A stretch of DNA of 60,000 nt from Bolinopsis microptera (lineage: Eukaryota; Ctenophora; Tentaculata; Lobata; Bolinopsidae), in NCBI RefSeq assembly GCF_026151205.1, contig NC_087084.1, forward strand, positions 9,825,453 through 9,885,452, in the 5' to 3' direction. Below the pieces are notes generated by a model that saw only the letters and a program-made list of their open reading frames with translations, did no database searches and was not told where the DNA came from. Made by a program: the position numbers and the translations under genes. Each line of letters starts with the position of its first letter. Position 1 is the first letter of the stretch. This document shows positions 10,271 through 20,704 of the stretch, piece by piece.

Positions 10271-10440
10271 ACGTGACTGGTGAAAATAGAGTTAGACATG
10301 AATGGTCTACAGGTGAGACACCTAGCATGACCACATGGTTTTAGAACAGAGGCAATAAAACTGTTTTTATTATTACAGGTGTTTGATAATGTGTTAAACG
10401 CTTTATTACTCTTTTTAAGTCAAATAGTAACGGTATGACG
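10271..10440 (-). pseudogene. Penelope-like element RCxTC linker fragment
   Basis: An open minus-strand stretch reads KKSNKAFNTLSNTCNN, then LKPCGHARCLTCRPF and SIFTSHVTN. The C-x-x-x-RC-x-TC motif is characteristic of the linker just before the GIY-YIG domain in Penelope-like elements. No nuclease domain follows within the frame. It is the better preserved of two copies (compare 3170-3300). Confidence 0.55.
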
Positions 10441-10880
10441 GGCCGTCATTGACGGCCAACTCCAACCGAAATAAGTCCGGGAGTGGTCACCAACTCACTG
10501 TCCTGCGGCTGTCAGGATTCAAGCGGGCGTTAGGCAACATGAACAGTTGTGTTCTCCCACTGTCGTAGTGCAGCCTGGCGGGTATAACCGGATCACACAC
10601 TACCGCTGCTTCTCGTACTGTAGGGCGGGCAGCTCACGCCCCGGTTAGTTCCAGAAAAAGGAAGAAGGGAGAAATCTTGAAGGAAACACGAAATAGGGGG
10701 TAAACAAATGAATAAAGAGCTGACAGTTCAAGACGTATAGCCGTACAAAACGTTTTAAGTTTTCTGAGCTGCAACAACCGTTATCCAAAAAAAGTAAGAC
10801 TATTTTAATAATTATTTTTATGTAATAATGGTGCTATATTTCAGGTGTTCTCTCCCAACTTAGCGATGCCTTGATATTGT
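10440..10880. repeat. Duplicated block, copy 1 (second copy 16440-16820)
   Basis: Aligned with 16440-16820 apart from an extra segment near 10550-10640. A 10-bp unit (GACGGCC) is locally duplicated in inverted form at 10437-10460. Confidence 0.7.
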
Positions 10881-11636
10881 CCACTTTTTCTGAGTTTGAC
10901 TACTTCAATAGTAAAGAAAACTTTACGGGAATACATTGCTAATAAATAGCTATCTCGCCAACAATGAATGGATTAAATTGGACATTGGTTTGGAAAATAT
11001 CCTTAAATCTTTACTCCGTGGTAACAAGGATGTACTAGGAAACATCTTCTGTCAAATTGTATTCCATAAAAGGCACTAGAAACCTTTGCAAAAAGGCGAT
11101 CATTTGAGATTATTTTCATGTATGGTTGAAGCCATTACTTTCCATGGAAACGAAGAAAGTGGTGCTTTATGTTTCTCAGAAAGTCACGGCATATTCAGGC
11201 TTTAAAAGATCTGCCTATACGGTGCACTGAGTTAGTACAACGTTATTTGTATTAATATAATTTTATGCTGCTTTTATGCAGAAAGGATGATCTTAAGTTT
11301 GCGCAGGTAATTCTTCCAGTCGTTGTACAATATTAAGACATGGTGGGAGGAGAGAAGAACGTCAGTTTTAAAATTCTACATCAGCAGCTTTTATGTAGAA
11401 ACGATGATCTTAAGACTTCAAGCTATAATTCTTGCAGTCGCGTCGTTATAGTATAAATCAAGTCCTTGAGAGTATTAAATATAATATATGCATACTTGCT
11501 AACTTGTATTCATTATCTTGAATTCAGTGTTTGATGTGTTGAATGATACAGTCCGTGTCTAAATACAGCACCTTATTATACACTCAGACAGCTCACTTTA
11601 TATCAACAATTTCTTTCTAATATTATAGTAACTTAC
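10881..11636. other. No recognisable gene
   Basis: AT-rich DNA. Two related stretches about 120 bases apart share GCTTTTATG and GATGATCTTAAG phrases (11272-11300, 11388-11415), an internal duplication without coding potential. Confidence 0.5.
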
Positions 11637-11850
11637 TTTATCTGGCCTGCGTTCCAGATTGGCGTTTTTCTTGATATCACCAATACTGAATACCTTGCAA
11701 GTTGATTTCATAACCTCTTCTGATATTGAAAACAACCTGAAGAAACCTGAAGAAACCAATGCTGTATCGTTGACCTCAACACTGTCCTCAACACAATTGT
11801 CTTCAACAGAACTGTCCTGTATCTTTCTGGCTGCTGTAATTTAGAGCCTT
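11637..11850 (-). CDS. Coding-like exon with consensus splice donor
   Basis: The minus strand is open for about 68 codons: an acidic part (DSSVEDNCVEDSVEVND) then ISEEVMKSTCKVFS and DIKKNANLERRPDK, followed directly by GTAAGT at the donor. A TTACAG lies at the upstream side and could be the acceptor. A shortened copy at 16820-16880 has lost the acidic part. Function unknown; the repeat copy argues for a mobile-element gene, and the acidic start resembles N-terminal regions of some piggyBac proteins, but this is only a guess. Confidence 0.5.
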
Positions 11851-12109
11851 TTAGCCAGTTGAGTATCTTCAGACCGATATTTCATTGTTGATTTAGTAAA
11901 CAACCGTGTTGCATATCCGCTAGTAGGTTCGCTAGTTCCTCTGGAATATTTTGCATCTAGATCTGGTGTTCATCTATTTGAAATGATCCCTCCTTATTGG
12001 ATATTTTCCTTTTTTTTGTTAGATTAGATATAACTATAAAAAGATAGTAAGATAACAAAATAATTATAAAGATTAGTGCATCGTTTATTGTTTTCTAATA
12101 TCCTACACA

Positions 12110-12275
12110 CCCCATTTTAAAATCGATGTGTAATCTTTGACTACTAAATGTAGATTTGTAAGAATAACTAATTACTTACTTTGTGGGGAACTACTAGTTG
12201 CCCAAACATTAGTAGGGGTCCTGGTAGAATCTCCCGAATTAAAGCAGTGACTAATTGAACTTAGGTGGTGTTGCG
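12110..12275. repeat. Interspersed repeat (also 17030-17225 and 25195-25295)
   Basis: Shares the phrases TTAAAATCGATGTGTAA and GTAGAATCTCCCGAATT with the other copies. No coding content seen. Confidence 0.65.
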
Positions 12276-12299
12276 CAGATTGTATACTTTCGATTGTTC

Positions 12300-12560
12300 A
12301 TCTTTGGCTGCGTTCATATCTTCAAACTTCACCTTTCTTTGTCTTTTCTTTCAATCAAACTTGCAATCACCATATTTTGTTTTTCAAAAGACCCCACATT
12401 CCAATAATCTTCCCGATTCTTGTTCAGTTGTTTATCAAGAAAAATGAACTCCACATTTCTTCTTGCAATCACATCTCTGGACAGGTTCATCAAACGTTGT
12501 CATCTTTACACGTTTTGCTTATCTTGCCCTTATCTTTTATCTGCCCTGTCAACATCTCGC
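12300..12560 (-). pseudogene. Degraded Cys-rich TE-type coding segment
   Basis: In one frame the minus strand reads QRCDCKKKCGVHFS and stops; in another it continues with NREDYWNVGSFEKQ and MVIASLIERKDK. The order C-x-C-x-x-x-C ... R-x-x-YW-x-x-G-x-x-x-x-Q is one I associate with uncharacterised mobile-element proteins of animals. A frameshift near 12440 would explain the break. The foldback element abuts it, and the protein at 13326-13785 may be the other side of the same gene. Confidence 0.4.
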
Positions 12561-13325
12561 TTAAGGGGGCCCGGGGGGGGGGGGGGGGGGGGGGGGGGGT
12601 TGGTCTTCATCAAAATTCTCTCGAAATTGACTTTATAGTTGTTTCTGGTAGAGGGGAGTGATATATCTACCAGCTGCTTTTGGTCCCATGGAAAAATATT
12701 GTTCCTAGCCGAAATTATCGCCGGTCTAAGGTCAGCGCTTATGCCTAATTGTATTGCGCGAGCGATTTTCAATCGCAAATTTTGAAAATCGAGTCTAAAA
12801 ATCTATCTTCTCCTACATTTTTAAAGCAATCACCCTGAAACTTTCAAGATATGTTCTAGGGACCATTTAGAAGAGATCGTTCAAGCCAAAACTTTGAAAT
12901 AGGCCTTTAAAAATTTTTTATAAAATTTTGAAAATCTTGGACCTCGTTTTTTTACGATTTTTTCAGGTCCAAGATTTTCAAAATTGAATTAAAAATTTTT
13001 AAAGGCCTATCTCAAAATTTTGGCTTGAACGATCTCTTCTAAATGGTCCCTAGAGCATATCCTGAAAGTTTCAGGGTGATTGCTCAAAAAATGTAGGAGA
13101 AGATAGATTTTTAGACTCGATTTTCAAAATTTGCGATTGAAAATCGGTCGCGCAATACAATTACACATAAGCGCTGACCTTAGACCGGCGATAATTTCGG
13201 CTAGGAACAATATTTTTCTATGGGACCAAAAGCAGCTGGTAGATATCACTCCCCTCTATCAGAAACAACTATAAAGTCAATTTCGAGGGAATTTTGATGA
13301 AGACCCCCCCCCCCGGCCCCCTTAA
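12561..13325. mobile_element. Foldback (long-TIR) element with TTAA target duplication
   Basis: TTAA at 12561-12564 and 13322-13325 bounds a 757-bp unit (12565-13321) that begins GGGGGCC and ends GGCCCCC. Left arm 12565-12944 and right arm 12965-13321 are near-complete reverse complements around a 20-base centre. The left arm carries a run of 27 G, the right arm 11 C. TTAA duplication is the rule for piggyBac-type transposases, and piggyBac relics are frequent here, so mobilisation in trans by one is plausible. No coding capacity. Confidence 0.85.
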
Positions 13326-13785
13326 CTGGTTTTGATGGTCTTTGGAGTGAAGTGTACGAGTTCAGCTCAGTCTCTACCGATGGCCATTCCACCTGAGCCC
13401 CAACTTTGAAAATTCCTTGTCTACATTCATCAAGAAAATTGATGTTTTGAGGATATACTTCTTTCGCTGTAACTTTCATCGAAGCATCTCCTGTATTGTA
13501 AGACACAAATCGTCCAATTGCTACTTGAGATGTACCCCATAACATGTTGACTATACTCCCTGCGGCGATAATTTCTTCTGTAGTTTCACCAACAACATTA
13601 TCTGAGCCATCTTCATCGTCAGAATCAATATTTAGTACCACATTCTTTCTTTCAGGTTTCTCTGCAGGAATTTGACGGCGTTGTTTTGAAGAGGTAGCCT
13701 TTCTTACTCTTACGTTATCGTTCGACCAGGCAATAGTAGTCCCAGCACAATGAAAATCCTCGTCAAAGGAAACATTCGTTTTCAT
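13326..13785 (-). pseudogene. Uncharacterised acidic/basic protein fragment broken by the foldback element
   Basis: The open frame starts with Met at 13783 and reads into the foldback element, which supplies a false C-terminus. The native part has a basic run (KATSSKQRRQIP), an acidic one (DSDDEDGSDNVV), then MLWGTSQVAIGRFVSYNTGD and FKVGAQVEW. If the element and one TTAA are taken out, the frame runs eleven codons further and stops, so the true end or a splice site is near 12530. No family recognised. The following segment (12300-12560) may belong to the same gene. Confidence 0.5.
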
Positions 13786-13789
13786 TATG

Positions 13790-14520
13790 TTTCAGTAAAA
13801 CTTGTTTATTATATGCCTCGCAATAATGAATTCGTTAAAACTTTAAAAATACGTTTCCAATCATCAATTAATTCGTTTGAATTGTAGGTGACCATAAGGA
13901 CTTATTTTATGATCACTCTGGGCGATCCTTGGTTTAAACTTTTCGGTCAGGTATCTTATAGACGTTCAATATAAATACCTTGTCGGATGTTTTTACAGTA
14001 GAATGTTGTAAAAAGTTTGTAACAGATACAGTTGGCTAGATAGATAATAAATTGCTTACCAATGTTTGCATCACAGAACAGTAAACGTTTTTTAGGTACT
14101 CATAATTCTATCCATGAATCCTGAAAATGATAAATAACGTTATCAACCTAATAGTTTTTAAGATCTGGTCACTCGGACCAGGGACTGGGACACACAGAAG
14201 GTCAATAATATAATAGCCATAACTATTAATTAGGTTAACCCAAAACTTTCTCCTTCCTTCCTGTTTTCTCCTTCCTATTTTCTCCTTCTTACTTTATCCT
14301 TCCTTCTAACCTAAACATGTTTGCGTGCTGATTTAGCTGGTGCTCTAACTGCCGTGTTGATTTTACAAATCCATCATCTTGATTTTCGTAAATCTTTCAG
14401 AACTTGTTTATTATATGCCTCACCAAAATGAATTCGTTAAAAATACGTTTCCAATCATCAATTGATTCGTTTGAATTGTAGGTGACCATAAGATCTTTAG
14501 GATGTTTATTGTTAGCTACT
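13790..14520 (-). repeat. Multi-exon repeat family: VTYNSNE exon copies and TTCTCCTTCC array
   Basis: Two copies (13800-13900 and 14400-14520) of an exon reading MVTYNSNE-x-IDDWKRIF are present on the minus strand. The second is continuous upstream with HKSEVANNKHPKDL, the same peptide that follows the zinc knuckle at 16001-16252. Between them lie a 14160-14235 scrap of the QRLRA-type exon and an array of TTTCTCCTTCC units at 14245-14305. Confidence 0.6.
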
Positions 14521-15370
14521 TCAGATTTGTGTAAAGTTTGATAAAGTATTAAGTTATACAGGAATAAAACAGTTGTGTAAAATGAATTAAATAATAACTG
14601 AGGGACAATTAGTAACTAATTAGCTGTACGATCTCAACATCGTAGCTCGTATCTCTCTGACCCTCTACGATGTAGATAACGCTACATCTTAAGCCCACCT
14701 GCACTTTTGGAGGTGGCTTGATTATATTTAGCGTGGGTTTTTGAATAACTGGCTCACCAGCCAACCGGTGAAACATCTTTGATTATTATACCTCATCAGT
14801 TTGTATGCCGAGGCTCTTTCTGACGACCCCTTCGACTTGATAAATAGTAATTATAAATCGAAATGGTATGTAGCATGAGTTTCAAGTTTTATTCACTTTG
14901 AAAAACTTATTAATAAGACAATTTGGTTGAAATTGACTGCTGGCCGCTGAGCAGATATTTCTAAAGACTTATTCCTGTTTCTGTCCAACATATTGTCTGA
15001 GTCTCGACTGTATGTGACTCGACCCGCACATCTGACACTGTAAAATTAAGGAAATACTAAAACAAGGAAATATTCAACTTTTTTTGTTTCAGAAGTTTTC
15101 TGAGAGTGGACTCTCGCAGCATTTTTTCCAACTCCCTCACAGGATCACTCGCTGATCATCCACGCTAATTTTCATGTTGGCACAAAAAACAGCGTTGATA
15201 CCTTTATTCTTTCGATGCAGTGCCTCCGTCCCTATTAAAGAAACTTTTAAACATTTCTAATTATTCCCTCCCTCCCTCCCTCCCTCCCTCCCTCCCATTT
15301 CTTCAATATATTCAGATTATACAAAGGATTCGCGGAAGCGGAAAAAGAGATATCAAGCAATAAATATTAT
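14521..15370 (-). repeat. Third copy of the 43-46 kb multi-exon repeat
   Basis: 14590-14700 is a copy of the VEIVQLI exon; 14970-15050 and 15090-15260 match 43570-43740 and 45240-45450. It contains (CTCC)n at 15267-15297 and, on the plus strand after it, CTTCAATATATTCAG followed by the start of the YKGFAEAEKEIS exon also seen at 45565. At 15208-15218 it has the uninterrupted version of the site occupied by a MITE at 43780. Confidence 0.65.
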
Positions 15371-15663
15371 ATGTAAATATGTCAAGTTATTAATAGAAAT
15401 CGGCTAAATGTGGATTAAACGGTTATCGCATGGTTACCTCTTTGTAATGCTGAATCAATGATGCCTCAACAATGTCGGATTGAAACGTAAGACACACGCT
15501 GGTGTTTTCAAGTTCCGAAGGTGCGGTCGCCAAGTCTATGTCCTCCTGGCTTAAATGAATGCCACACTCCTGTGAAAAAAGATAATATTAAAACCATATT
15601 TCCGTTAAAATCCCCTCTATGATATATATTATGTGCACTATAACTGTAATGTTACTTCTTAAA

Positions 15664-15969
15664 CTAAGCTGAATCCCAGGAGCAGTCCACCACAGAGTAC
15701 TCACTCAGAGTGATCTGGATGGTCGGCAGGGTTCTAGGTACTGGCCTCCTTTTGCCAGACTCTAAGAACTGGTCAATGTCTGGCCGCCTGCACTTCGGCC
15801 TAGGGACGAAAACTGTATGTGTGACACCTGATGATACGACTGGTGTGACATCTGAGGTTGAAGGACCGGGATTCCCGGCACCGGAGGCGGATCCCGATGG
15901 CTCCTCCGAATCGCTTGTTATCACCGCCTCGCAATATAATGAATTCGTTAAAAAAATGTTTTCAATCAT
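15664..15969 (-). CDS. Uncharacterised Ser/Pro-rich exon
   Basis: A 101-codon frame with a low-complexity middle (SDSEEPSGSASGAGNPGPST) and a conserved-looking end (PDIDQFLESGKRRPVPRTLP, then IQITLSEYSVVDCSWDSA and TAA). The first 20 codons overlap the VTYNSNE repeat and may be intronic. No domain recognised. Confidence 0.4.
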   Translation of the reverse strand: MIENIFLTNSLYCEAVITSDSEEPSGSASGAGNPGPSTSDVTPVVSSGVTHTVFVPRPKCRRPDIDQFLESGKRRPVPRTLPTIQITLSEYSVVDCSWDSA

Positions 15970-16000
15970 CAGTAAATTCGTTTAAATTGTAGGTGACCAT

Positions 16001-16261
16001 TTAAGCATGTTTAAGACTTATCAGATCTTTAGGATGTTTATTGTTAGCAACTTTAGATTTGTCAACTTTTTCCCTGCATATTTTAGCAATATGTCCTGGT
16101 ATTCCACATCTATAACATTTCTTGGAATTTTTCCTTTTTTGAAAGTTTTTCTTCCATGAACTGTGCTTATTAGGAGTGCTGCCCCCGTGGCCGTAAGTTA
16201 TGCTCATCATTAACTTCGAGTTTAAGCTGCTTTTACATAACCTTGAGCTCACGCCGATAGC
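16001..16261 (-). pseudogene. CCHC zinc-knuckle (Gag-like) fragment
   Basis: Reads SSWKKNFQKRKNSKKCYRCG followed by IPGHIAKICREK: a perfect C-x2-C-x4-H-x4-C zinc knuckle with a basic run before it, as in retroelement nucleocapsids and some DNA-transposon proteins. It ends KHPKDLISLKHA then a stop, immediately before a VTYN-x-NE exon. Upstream it is fused to the start of the YRRELKVM exon (16200-16261) after the shared triplet run for VNDE, so two different exons of the family have been joined here. Confidence 0.6.
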
Positions 16262-16339
16262 CTTTGATAAAGTAATAAGTTATACAGGAATAAAACAGTG
16301 TAAAATAAATTAAATAATAACTGAGGAAAAATTACTTAC

Positions 16340-16500
16340 TAATCAGCTGGACGATCTCCACATCGTAGCTGGTTTCTCTCTGACCCTCTTCAACGTATAC
16401 AGCAGTATACCTCAATCCCACCTTTACTGGCTCACCAGTTAAGTCAAGTAGTAACGAGGCAAGTATGACGGCCAACTCCAACCGAAATAAGTCCGGGAGC
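16340..16500 (-). pseudogene. Exon with EGQRETSYDVEIVQLI motif, copy 2
   Basis: Open minus-strand run PLPDLFRLELAVILASLLL, then DLTGEPVKVGL and EEGQRETSYDVEIVQLI, ending with consensus donor GTAAGT at 16334-16339. The next exon (from 16261 downward) joins in phase across a 78-base intron to give QLI-S-YRRELK. The same in-phase junction is preserved at 43086/43170, which supports real splicing in the parent element. Function unknown. Confidence 0.6.
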
Positions 16501-16819
16501 GGTCACCAACTCACTGTCCTGTGGCTGTCAGGATTCAAGCGGGCGTTAGGCAACATGAACAGTTGTGTTCTCCCGGTTAGTTCCAGAAAAAGGAAGAAGG
16601 AGAGGAAGAGGGAAAAATCTTGAAGGAACACGAAATAGGAGGTAAACAAATGAATAAAGAGCTGAAAGTTCAAGACGTAAAGCCGTACAAAACGTTTTAA
16701 GTTTTCCGAGCTGCAACAACCGTTATCCAAAAAAAGTAACACTATTTTAATATTTATTTTTATGTAATAATGGTGCTATATTTCAGGTGTTCTCTCCCAA
16801 CTTAGCGATGCCTTGATAT

Positions 16820-17030
16820 TACTGAATACCTTGCAAGTTGATTTCATAACCTCTTCTGATATTTGAAAACAATCTGAAGAAAGGTGGACCTCGGTGTAAA
16901 TATGATGCCCGAAATGTGCGCCAATCATTATCATAATTTTTCTACTAAATGTCCCAGTGCAGCCTATACCTTGCTGTCCGAGATGATAAAGTAGCTTTGT
17001 CGAAGTGAAGAAGTTGTCCAGTTGACCCAT
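16820..17030 (-). pseudogene. Scraps of the 11637 exon and of piggyBac (copy 2)
   Basis: 16820-16880 matches the ISEEVMKSTCKVF exon. 16940-17030 reads QLDNFFTSTKLLYHLGQQGI, the piggyBac DNFFTS block. Both are cut short. Confidence 0.65.
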
Positions 17031-17745
17031 TTTAAAATCGATGTGTAAACTTTGACTACTAAATATAGATTTGTAAGAATAACTAATAACTTACTTTGTG
17101 GGGAACTACTAATTACTCAAACCTTAGTAGGGGTTCTGGTAGAATCTCCCGAATTGAAGCAATGATAAATTGAGCTTAAGGTGGTGTTGCGTGGTAACAA
17201 AGCAATGTTAAAACAACCCTAAAATAGAAGATAGGCTAAAATAAATCAGTTTTATATGTTAAAATAACTGGTCATGGTGGGGGACCTCGGTGCAAATATG
17301 ATGCCCGAAATAAGAGCATCATTCTCGTCCACTGCTCTTAACCTCTGCACAATGGTTCCCCTAACCCGGAGATCTGGAGGTAAATCCAATATTTAGCTGA
17401 TCTAGCTTCTGTTGTCCTACATATCCCATGAATCATCACACCAGCATATTTTTATTTCTCCATAGCTATAATCGAAAATTAGCAATTCTAGCGCTGAGAT
17501 TTAGATTTGATTAATCTTGATTGTCTATAATGAAAAGGTACGATCTAATACAAGGATAAATTAGCTGACTAGCACGCTTGTTGAGAAGAATATAACGATT
17601 ATATTAAAATCCAAGTAAAAATTAATAACTGTCCATATTATAGTTTGCAACGAGAGAAACGCCATTTTCGAAAGTAATATCACGTTCACTTCATAGTGGG
17701 CCGTGAAAAAGCTATCAAACTTTGACTCTGCTTTATCTGAAATGA
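17030..17745. repeat. Repeat mosaic ending in a Crypton-like scrap
   Basis: 17030-17225 repeats 12110-12275; 17270-17370 is the QRLRA-type exon; 17385-17700 duplicates 7855-8160; 17660-17745 holds a short copy of the Crypton-like sequence (KADKAESTF part). Confidence 0.65.
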
Positions 17746-17859
17746 AAAAAATAATTTAGTTTTATTTGAAATTTTGCAAATAAAAAAGTTATTAAACTAT
17801 CAGTTAATTTGATTCTACAGTGTGAGCAACTCTACCAATCCTAAATTAAAAAAGAGTAG

Positions 17860-18460
17860 CTATTTCTTACGTTTTTTAGAGGACTTGTTTTTTAACAAAA
17901 CTTCCCTACAAGTAGCCTTAGTTATAAAGAAAGGGCAACAATTCTTGAAAAAGATTATAGATACTTTTCTGTTGCCCGGCAGACTCCTATCAGCCTTGAA
18001 GTCCTCATAAAGCATGTTCATTGATTTGTTAATGACCTTTCTTGGGTGTCTGTACACAACTGTCCCTCTGCGTGTTCTTCCAACGGAGAGGTCTGTTGTA
18101 TTGAACTTCTCTGAAAGTATTAACTTAGCCAAATGGTTGTCAGACTTTATTAATGACTTCTTTGACATAGAGTAGAAGGAGCGTCCTTTTCTATGGTCAT
18201 TAGAAAAGCTACTGTTGTCATCCCAATATTGCGCAATCTGCTGAACAACACTATCTCCATGATATGATCCGTTCTGGAACACAGGCTTTATGTCAATTAC
18301 TGAATGTGGTATAACTTTAAGACCCTTGAGAAGCTTTAGGCTAATGCCTTTGACTTCACTAGGGATCACAAACTCGTTGAAATGGTCTAATATCTCGTTG
18401 GCACGGCGTTCATTCTTCTTTCTTCCAGTGAAAGAGATTTTTACAGTGCATGTAATTTAA
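17860..18460 (-). CDS. Uncharacterised exon, likely mobile-element protein
   Basis: The frame is open from 18453 down to a TAG near 17860. It reads TGRKKNERRANEILDHFNEF, PSEVKGISLKLLKGL, YHGDSVVQQIAQYWDD, RKVINKSMNMLYEDF and PFFITKATCREVLL. The last part resembles the P-(F/Y)-F-(V/I)-x-x-x-x-x-R segment that precedes a Cys-rich block in widespread mobile-element proteins of aquatic invertebrates; here the frame ends in Lys/Ser instead. The nearest upstream exon (18492-18563) has a proper donor but does not join in phase, so either another splice site is used or the gene is broken. Confidence 0.45.
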
Positions 18461-18491
18461 AGCTCGGCATATTACATTTACACACACATAC

Positions 18492-19597
18492 CTGTTCTTG
18501 CTCTACCACTGGAGTTAGGACTAGATTGACTCCGATTTAATGGTGATTGTGAATTATGATCCATTATATTACATATGAAGCTTGTGAGTGGGGTGCTGAA
18601 ATAGGAGTCAGTTTAAACTGACAGAGGTTTAAGTGAGGGAACCTTACTCTGATTCAGGATTTTCTTAATGGGTGTACTCTGATTCGGAAATTTTCTAATG
18701 GGTGACATGTTTCTGTGTAAGATTGGCGAGGTTGGCTCCTCTCTTGACTTTGGAATCGAGGTCAGCTGGATTTTGGGAGCTGGCCCTTTACCGGTAGGCT
18801 TTCGTCTTTTTGCAGGAGCTGAAACGGAACAATTATATATCTTTCCAAACGCAATTCAAACTTGTCAAAACTACCTTATCGCACATCAACTAACAAAATT
18901 TTGTAAAAACAACATTAATACATTTTAACTTCTGACTGTCCTGATGATGTTGGGTTCTGTGGTGACGTAGTCACTCGCAGACGTCTGGGGGCCGGACTAT
19001 TTGGCTGACCGGTGGTTTTTCTTCTTCTCACCGGAGCTGGAATGGAATCGTCTTATAATATCGTTTTAAGCGCAAGCATTCAACCTTATCGCAACTTTAA
19101 ACTTTCGACAAGGGAGATACATAATACATTGATTGTCAAAAAAGCTTTAGTGTTGTAGTAATTTCACCTGCTTTGGTGTCCATTGCTAGGGCTTTTCCTC
19201 CCGAATGTCCTCTTCCAAAATTATTATGTGACACGGCATGCTTCAGCCAATCGTTGTAAGTTTCTTCCCAATCTGACCATCTCCCACATACTGCAGTCAT
19301 CGGGTTCACCCTTAGGCCAGTTGCATGTTGCCGAGCAAGATTTTTCTGTTCCTGAGAACAATCCCTTGTCAGTTGTGACAGGTTCGAGTCATTTTCCCAT
19401 TTAATTCAGTATTATTCCCATCCCATGAATTTTTGGTGTTTCTTACCTGAACTTTTTAGAAGTATATTAAAATGGTCCAGGAAAGCTGACCATTTCCCGT
19501 CAAGGTACACAATTGTTTTGAGGAAATACGACATATTACGAAGTAAGTGAATGGCAATATTAATATAAATCTGATAAATACAAAAGGATTTTTTCAT
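18492..19597 (-). CDS. Run of four coding-like exons with GT/AG borders
   Basis: Minus-strand exons: about 19447-19590 (ends SSG, donor GTAAGA); 19168-19351 (acceptor TTCTCAG, donor GTGAAA; reads VCGRWSDWEETYNDWLKHAV); 18955-19036 (acceptor TTCCAG; APVRRRKTTGQ); 18648-18818 (acceptor TTTCAG, donor GTAAGG; APAKRRKPTGK); then 18492-18595 (donor GTATGT; NSQSPLNRSQSSPNSSGRAR). The second and third join in phase. The two AP-x-x-RRK-x-TG exons are duplicates of each other in a Ser/Pro-rich linker. The phase fails at the 18648/18595 junction. Function unknown; with 17860-18460 it may form one gene. Confidence 0.45.
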
Positions 19598-19908
19598 AAG
19601 GATTTGGTTCCATGATTACGGTGTAATCAAATTATAATAGCAATCATCAATATGCGAGACTCAACGTAGTTCGCAGTTCAATTCTGAATAATTTGCAACT
19701 TAGATTGTCAAAATGCAGAGGATCGTTTACTTTTAAATAAATCGAATACATTATTTGCTAGAAACTTAATAAAAAACATTATAAACTAGCAGCTTTTTAA
19801 AACTGAATAAACTAGCCTTTTGATACTTCATGAAAAACGTAATAAACTATTGAATTGCATCTTCTCCAATGATGTGTCATTCTTAGTCTCTAAGCCACGG
19901 TAGCCATG
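19598..19908. other. No recognisable feature
   Basis: AT-rich, with three loose repeats of AATAAACTA (19770-19850). Probably 3' flank of the piggyBac relic. Confidence 0.4.
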
Positions 19909-20420
19909 TTAGCTTGCGAAGCACTCGATATGCAGCTGAATGTTGCACTTGACACAGTAGTACATCACAGTTTTATTACAGAGACCGCATCTGTTCTTTC
20001 TCTCTGCTTTAGCAATGAAGTGATTGACCCCATCAAACTTTACTGAGTCTTGAACACGTTTGACAAAAAGGGTTCTTCTTGTCTAGAACTTCTTGATAGG
20101 AGCCAAGCATTGTACATTGACGATTACACCCCAAATATGAAGAGTGCCCAATACCACTTTTTGTTTCTCACAATAGTACGTGTTAAGCGACTGGTCCATT
20201 TGGTCCGTGCCTCCCATATGCTCGTTATAATTTCCAATCGAGTTTGGTCTTGGCAGAATTATATAGTCCTTGAGAGGCTTGGACCAACGCTTGCAAACTC
20301 CAGGTGGTGTATCACATAGGTAGTTAGATCCCACGTGAACCATTTTATTGTCAAGCCACCTAGTTTCCAGAACTAGTCTACTTCGTTCCTCATGTCCGAT
20401 ATCCTTCCAGCTGACTCACA
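19909..20420 (-). pseudogene. piggyBac transposase C-terminal region, frameshifted
   Basis: Reads TRWLDNKMVHVGSNYL, RPNSIGNYNEHMGGTDQMDQ (the conserved YN-x-x-MGG-x-D-x-x-DQ block with the last catalytic Asp), then KWYWALF in another frame after one extra A near 20165. The end is the family's Cys-rich zinc domain: RCGLCNKTVMYYCVKCNIQL followed by H-x-x-CF and TAA at 19909. At least two frameshifts make it inactive. The order and residues match piggyBac-derived transposases throughout, so the call is firm; the catalytic N-terminal half is not adjacent. Confidence 0.85.
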
Positions 20421-20704
20421 CTCTACCTGAGTGAGAAGAAGCAGTTACAGTAAGCTATGTGGGTTTTGATCAGGGGGAGATCTCGTTTAAGTTTAGTATT
20501 ACAATAATTTCATTTTAAGGATTGGGGAGGTTAAGGGAGTAAGATATTAATACTGAAAGGTGGGTTAATGATAAAGATATACAATGCCGTACCATCTTTT
20601 CTGCTATTTGTGCACGCAGTCTTTCGTAACCCTTTTTTTCGATTGGGAGGAGTTTCTCGTGAAAGACTAGCACAAAACACGTATTTCACAACCCTGGTTA
20701 ACAG

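Noticed and set aside
12377-12778. Gly-rich and Pro-rich frames across the G run
   Set aside because: Produced by the 27-base G run at the foldback tip.
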